From assembly GCA_017476005.1 (NCBI GenBank), contig JAFVEM010000040.1, positions 1-33,745 on the forward strand: a stretch of DNA of 33,745 nt, written 5' to 3'. The translations under genes and the position numbers were made by a program. Under the pieces are notes generated by a model, which saw only the letters and a list, made by a program, of their open reading frames with translations, did no database searches and had not been told where the DNA came from. Shown here piece by piece: positions 29,754-33,745 of the stretch. The number at the start of each line of letters is the position of its first letter. Position 1 is the first letter of the stretch. The DNA is from Selenomonadaceae bacterium. GTDB lineage: Bacteria; Bacillota; Negativicutes; Selenomonadales; Selenomonadaceae.

Positions 29754-32351
29754 GCTTTTTTATACGAAGAAATTGACGTGCTGCGGAAGCATGAACTGAC
29801 GGCTACGCTTCCTAAATATATCGGCGAAAACTTAAATCCTCGCTTTGAACTCCGTCCCTATCAGATTGCCGCCTTTGAAAACTTCATCACCCATTTTGAG
29901 AGCAAAAAACGCCCACGCCCTTTGCAAGTGCTTTTCCACATGGCGACAGGCAGCGGCAAGACCCTTATAATGGCTGGGCTTATGCTGTATCTGTACGCCC
30001 AAGGCTACCGAAATTTTCTCTTCTTCGTTAATCTCTCCAACATCGTGGAAAAAACGAAGGAGAATTTCTTGAACGCCGCATCCACCAAATATCTCTTTGC
30101 CGACAGCATTATGTTGAACGGCGAACAGGTGCCGGTGAAATCAGTAGAGAATTTCCAGTACGCCGACCAGAACGCTATCAACATTTGCTTTGCCACTATC
30201 CAAGGACTGCACACCGATATATGGATGGCGAAAGAGAACGCCATGTCTTTGGAGGATTTTGAGAGTCAAAAAGTGGTGCTACTCTCGGATGAAGCGCACC
30301 ACCTCAATGTAGATACAAAGAAAAAGAAGACTGCCGCCGAGGAAGATGACCATATTTCCTGGGAAAATACGGTGCAAGCAATTTTCGGACGGAACTGTGA
30401 GAATTTACTCCTAGAATTTACGGCTACCTGTGACCTAGCCAACCCAAGGATAAAAGCCGAATACGAGCCGAAAATCGTTTTCGACTATCCTCTATCTAAA
30501 TTCTATAACGACAAATATTCCAAGGATATTGTCACCTTCCGCTCTGATGCCACCATCATGGAGCGAGCGCTGATGGCGGTAGTTATCAGCCAATATCGCA
30601 TGAAGGTGTTTCAGGACAATCGCCGCTCCGTTAAACCGGTTATTCTGTTTAAGGCAGCCAAGATTGCCGAAAGCAAAGAGTTTATGGCAGACTTTATCGA
30701 CCGGGTAAAGAAACTGACGGGAGCGGAAATCAAAGAAGTGTGCGCCAAGGCAAACAATGAAGTAATGGCGCAAGCGCTTGCGTACTTTGAGGAAAACCAC
30801 ATTCCTTTTGATACCTTAGCAACGGAAATCAGGGATGACTTTTCCGAGGAACATTGCGTCTCGGTAAACGATGACAAAGATGCCGTGAGTAACCAAATCC
30901 TTCTAAACTCCCTTGAGGATGCAGATAATCCCTACCGGGCAATCTTCGAGGTGAAGAAATTGGATGAAGGCTGGGACGTGTTGAACCTCTTTGACATCGT
31001 GCGACTGTACGAAACAAGACAGTCCGGCAGCAAGAAACTATCTCCTTCCACCATAGCCGAGGCACAGCTTATCGGGCGAGGCGCAAGGTATTGTCCCTTC
31101 CGCTTGGACGATGAGCAACCAAAATTCCAACGCAAATACGATGATGATACCAAATCAAGCCTTCGCATTTTGGAAACCCTCTATTATCACTGCCAAAACG
31201 ACCACCGCTATGTAACGGAGTTAAAGGGCGCGCTCCGAGAAATTGGCCTTGACAAAGATAAGGTTGTCCAGCGAGACTACATCTTGAAGGACAGCTTCAA
31301 GGAAGAAAAGCTGTATAAAGAAGGCAAGATATTCTTAAACAGACGAGATAAGAAAAAACGCGATGATGTCCGTAACCTTACGCCCACCATACGGGATGAT
31401 ATTTACAGATATGAAGCAGTGACGGGACAGACGGGGCTGGATGATGTCATGAAGGAGACGAACTCTGCCGCAGATGCCAAAGTGAAAACGACGGTAAAAA
31501 GGCTAACCGTCAAGGAAATAGCCGCCGACAATTACGCCGTTGTCCATAAGGCTTTGCTGAAGCAACCGTTTTTTAAGTTCAAGACCATCTCCAAATACTT
31601 CCCCAACATCAATACCATCCGGGAATTTATCACCAGTGAGGAATATTTGGGTGGAGTAAAAATTGAGATAAAGAGCCGCGAAGAAAATCCATCCTCGCAA
31701 ACTTTATACAATGCTTTGTATTATGTGCTGGAAAAGATTGCGACATCTCTTTCGACCATCGAGGATGCTTACTACGGCACGAAAGAATTTTATGCCGAGG
31801 ATATACGCCATGTATTCAAGAACAAGAGTGTCAATTACACTGACCCTCACGATGGTGGAATTGGTATTTCGCAAAATGCCCCGTCCGTGAAGAAGGATTG
31901 GAAGATTGACCTTTCGGCAGAAGATTGGTTTGCCTACACGGATAATTTCGGTACATCGGAAGAAAAGGCGTTCGTTGCTTATTTTAAGGATTATGTGGAG
32001 GATTTAAGGAAAATCTACAACAAAGTATTCCTCGTCCGTAACGAGCGAGTATTCCATCTGTATTCCTTCGAAGACGGCGAACGGTTTGAGCCGGACTATG
32101 TGCTTTTCCTGCAAAAAGATAAGACCGACGGCTATGAACAGATACAGATTTTCATAGAACCGAAGGGAAATGGGCTGCTGGACAAGGACGCATGGAAGGA
32201 GGAATTTCTCCTGCAACTTGAAGAGAAAGCGAAAGCCGTCAAAATTTATGCCGATGACAACAAGTATAGGATATGTGGATTCCACTTCTTTAATCAGGAA
32301 CATCGCATGAAGGAATTTGATGCCGAGTTTGCGGCGCTTGCCGGCAAATAA
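29751..32351 (+). CDS. res: Type III restriction endonuclease subunit (Res)
   Basis: This 866-residue protein has an SF2 helicase-like motor: FELRPYQIAAFENF (Q-motif region), Walker A MATGSGKT near residue 65, and the DEAH box LLSDEAHH near residue 178. FTATCD serves as motif III, and EAQLIGRGARYCPF as motif VI. The C-terminal nuclease part has FEPDYVLFLQ and IFIEPKG, matching the D-ExK core of type III Res endonucleases. The GTG at 29751 is preferred over 29745 by spacing to GGGAGG. It looks intact. Restriction needs the Mod subunit for DNA recognition, and Mod here has an altered catalytic motif. Confidence 0.92.
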   Translation: MAFLYEEIDVLRKHELTATLPKYIGENLNPRFELRPYQIAAFENFITHFESKKRPRPLQVLFHMATGSGKTLIMAGLMLYLYAQGYRNFLFFVNLSNIVEKTKENFLNAASTKYLFADSIMLNGEQVPVKSVENFQYADQNAINICFATIQGLHTDIWMAKENAMSLEDFESQKVVLLSDEAHHLNVDTKKKKTAAEEDDHISWENTVQAIFGRNCENLLLEFTATCDLANPRIKAEYEPKIVFDYPLSKFYNDKYSKDIVTFRSDATIMERALMAVVISQYRMKVFQDNRRSVKPVILFKAAKIAESKEFMADFIDRVKKLTGAEIKEVCAKANNEVMAQALAYFEENHIPFDTLATEIRDDFSEEHCVSVNDDKDAVSNQILLNSLEDADNPYRAIFEVKKLDEGWDVLNLFDIVRLYETRQSGSKKLSPSTIAEAQLIGRGARYCPFRLDDEQPKFQRKYDDDTKSSLRILETLYYHCQNDHRYVTELKGALREIGLDKDKVVQRDYILKDSFKEEKLYKEGKIFLNRRDKKKRDDVRNLTPTIRDDIYRYEAVTGQTGLDDVMKETNSAADAKVKTTVKRLTVKEIAADNYAVVHKALLKQPFFKFKTISKYFPNINTIREFITSEEYLGGVKIEIKSREENPSSQTLYNALYYVLEKIATSLSTIEDAYYGTKEFYAEDIRHVFKNKSVNYTDPHDGGIGISQNAPSVKKDWKIDLSAEDWFAYTDNFGTSEEKAFVAYFKDYVEDLRKIYNKVFLVRNERVFHLYSFEDGERFEPDYVLFLQKDKTDGYEQIQIFIEPKGNGLLDKDAWKEEFLLQLEEKAKAVKIYADDNKYRICGFHFFNQEHRMKEFDAEFAALAGK

Positions 32352-32405
32352 AAATGGGTTTGTGGTATGCTTAAAGCGAAATTGGAGGATAGGAGGGCGA
32401 TAAAC

Positions 32406-33745
32406 ATGGGCGTATATCTAAACCCCGGTGGGGATAAGTTTTGCGAGGCGTTGAACTCCAAAATCTATGTGGACAAGTCCGAATTACTTGCCTATACCAA
32501 CAGCGTGGTGAAAACCAGTGAAAAATTTGTGTGCGTCAGTCGTCCCCGGCGTTTCGGAAAATCCATGACGGCCAATATGGTGGCCGCCTACTACGACCGT
32601 ACGGCGAGCATGGAAAAAGAGTTTAGCGCCCTCAAAATCGGAGGCGACCCCTCTTTTGCCGCTCATGTGGGGAAATATGACGTTGTGCAGGTGAATGTGC
32701 AGGTTTTTTTGAGTAACGCGGAAAATATGCAACAATTATTGGCGTTGCTACAAAAAAGCGTTCTGCGAGAGCTGATTCGAGAATATCCTACGGTTGATTA
32801 TCTTGATAAAACCAATCTGATATTTTCTATGCAAGATGTATATGCGGAGACGCGCCGCCCCTTCGTCATCGTCATCGACGAGTGGGACTCCATATTCCGC
32901 GAATACCAAAACAACAAAGATTGGCAACGGCAATATCTGGACTTTCTGAGGGCTTGGCTAAAAGACCAGTCCTATGTGGGACTGGCCTACATGACGGGGA
33001 TTCTCCCCATTAAAAAATACGGCACCCACTCGGCCTTAAATATGTTCCGAGAGTTTTCCATGACAAATCCCGGTAAACTGGCAGAGTATGCCGGCTTTAC
33101 CGAACAAGAGGTAGCGGAGCTTTGCGCTCGTTTCCACATGGATTTGACGGAATGCAGACGTTGGTATGACGGCTATCACCTGCCTAAAGTAGGCTCGGTT
33201 TATTGTCCGCGCTCCGTGGTGGCTAGCCTAGAAGATGGCGAATGCGCCCCCTACTGGAACCAAACGGAGACCTTTGAGGCGCTAAAGGTCTATATTGATT
33301 TAAATTACGACGGTCTCCGCGAGGCGGTTATCGCCCTCATGGCCGGGGAGACAGTGCGCGTCAATCCTTACAAGTTCAGCAACGATATGACCACTTTCAA
33401 TAGCAAGGACGATGTACTGACCCTGCTGATACATTTGGGGTACTTGGGGTTTAATTTCGCGGAGGAAACTGTTTATATCCCCAATCAGGAGTTAATGCTG
33501 GAATACGGCAACGCCGTAGAAGACGATAATAATTGGGACATGGTGGCAAAGGCGGTCAAAGCCGCCGGCGACCTTCTCACCGCCACTTTGGCTAAAGACA
33601 GCGAAGCAGTGGCTAAGGGCATCGCAGAGGCGCACTTGGAAACCAGTCACCTCCAGTACAACGACGAAAACGCCCTATCCTATACCATCTCGCTGGCTTA
33701 TTATACCGCCAGACAGAAATATCTCCTCATCAGAGAACTGCCCAC
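32406..33745 (+). CDS. AAA-ATPase-like protein, 5' part (runs off the window end)
   Basis: The first 446 codons are present. The N-terminus MGVYLNPGGDKFCEALNSKI, YVDKSELLAYTN, the degenerate P-loop SRPRRFGKSM and FVIVIDEWDSIF (Walker B-like) mark the same superfamily as the gene at 17542, but a different subgroup. The segment AEYAGFTEQEVAELCARF...RRWYDGYH is the family's conserved middle part. The C-terminal PD-(D/E)XK (DUF1703) part should lie beyond the edge. AGGAGGGCG precedes the ATG. Function is unknown; it stands just after the restriction locus. Confidence 0.88.
   Translation, partial: MGVYLNPGGDKFCEALNSKIYVDKSELLAYTNSVVKTSEKFVCVSRPRRFGKSMTANMVAAYYDRTASMEKEFSALKIGGDPSFAAHVGKYDVVQVNVQVFLSNAENMQQLLALLQKSVLRELIREYPTVDYLDKTNLIFSMQDVYAETRRPFVIVIDEWDSIFREYQNNKDWQRQYLDFLRAWLKDQSYVGLAYMTGILPIKKYGTHSALNMFREFSMTNPGKLAEYAGFTEQEVAELCARFHMDLTECRRWYDGYHLPKVGSVYCPRSVVASLEDGECAPYWNQTETFEALKVYIDLNYDGLREAVIALMAGETVRVNPYKFSNDMTTFNSKDDVLTLLIHLGYLGFNFAEETVYIPNQELMLEYGNAVEDDNNWDMVAKAVKAAGDLLTATLAKDSEAVAKGIAEAHLETSHLQYNDENALSYTISLAYYTARQKYLLIRELP

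Overview
The window looks like part of a chromosome from an anaerobic, gut-type Firmicute with an outer membrane, most likely Negativicutes (Selenomonadales or Acidaminococcaceae-like). The reasons are strong AGGAGG-type ribosome sites, an LPP20-like envelope protein, a DUF805 protein, two AAA-ATPase-like/DUF1703 proteins and moderate base composition. This assignment is an inference; no rRNA, tRNA or universal marker gene is present. Ordinary genetic code is used, and TGA ends several intact genes.

Layout. (1) Positions 1-8.5 kb: a partial envelope gene, then a transport region with a Tat-exported FAD oxidoreductase, a small XRE regulator, and an oligopeptide/nickel-type ABC transporter (two permeases, two ATPases) with a heptad-repeat coiled-coil gene inserted between permeases and ATPases. 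A convergent citrate-lyase-beta-like gene follows. No solute-binding protein gene is visible. (2) 8.5-10.7 kb: a 706-residue protein with an N-terminal cNMP-binding-like domain. (3) 10.8-15.2 kb: a decayed MmeI-type (type IIG) restriction-modification gene, then three two-gene modules in a row: antitoxin + PIN toxin, small protein + retropepsin-like protease, and UPF0175 + DUF3368 PIN-like toxin. Degenerate copies of the last ~118 bp of the restriction gene stand between the modules. (4) 15.2-21 kb: a cache/HAMP/GGDEF protein with a degenerate GGDEF motif, a DUF805 protein, an AAA-ATPase/DUF1703 protein, a lipoprotein and a RelB/YoeB pair. (5) 21-24.1 kb: a 1018-residue protein with three related C-terminal repeats. 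(6) 24.3-26.9 kb: a BrnT/BrnA pair whose toxin gene carries an in-frame TGA, and a divergent helix-turn-helix/serine-threonine kinase pair. (7) 27.1-32.4 kb: a type III restriction-modification locus (mod, res) split by a second small protein + retropepsin module, flanked by a 20-bp direct repeat that copies the end of mod. (8) From 32.4 kb: a second AAA-ATPase-like gene, cut by the window edge.

The most interesting signal is shared by regions 3 and 7. Small two-gene modules sit directly after restriction-modification genes, and in each case the 3' end of the upstream gene, with the ribosome site for the next gene, has been duplicated. The retropepsin module occurs in both restriction loci. 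This suggests a way of adding toxin-antitoxin or protease modules to restriction operons without losing translation of the neighbouring genes. A second sign of shuffling is the near-identical antitoxin/toxin junction shared by the UPF0175/DUF3368 pair and the unrelated RelB/YoeB pair.
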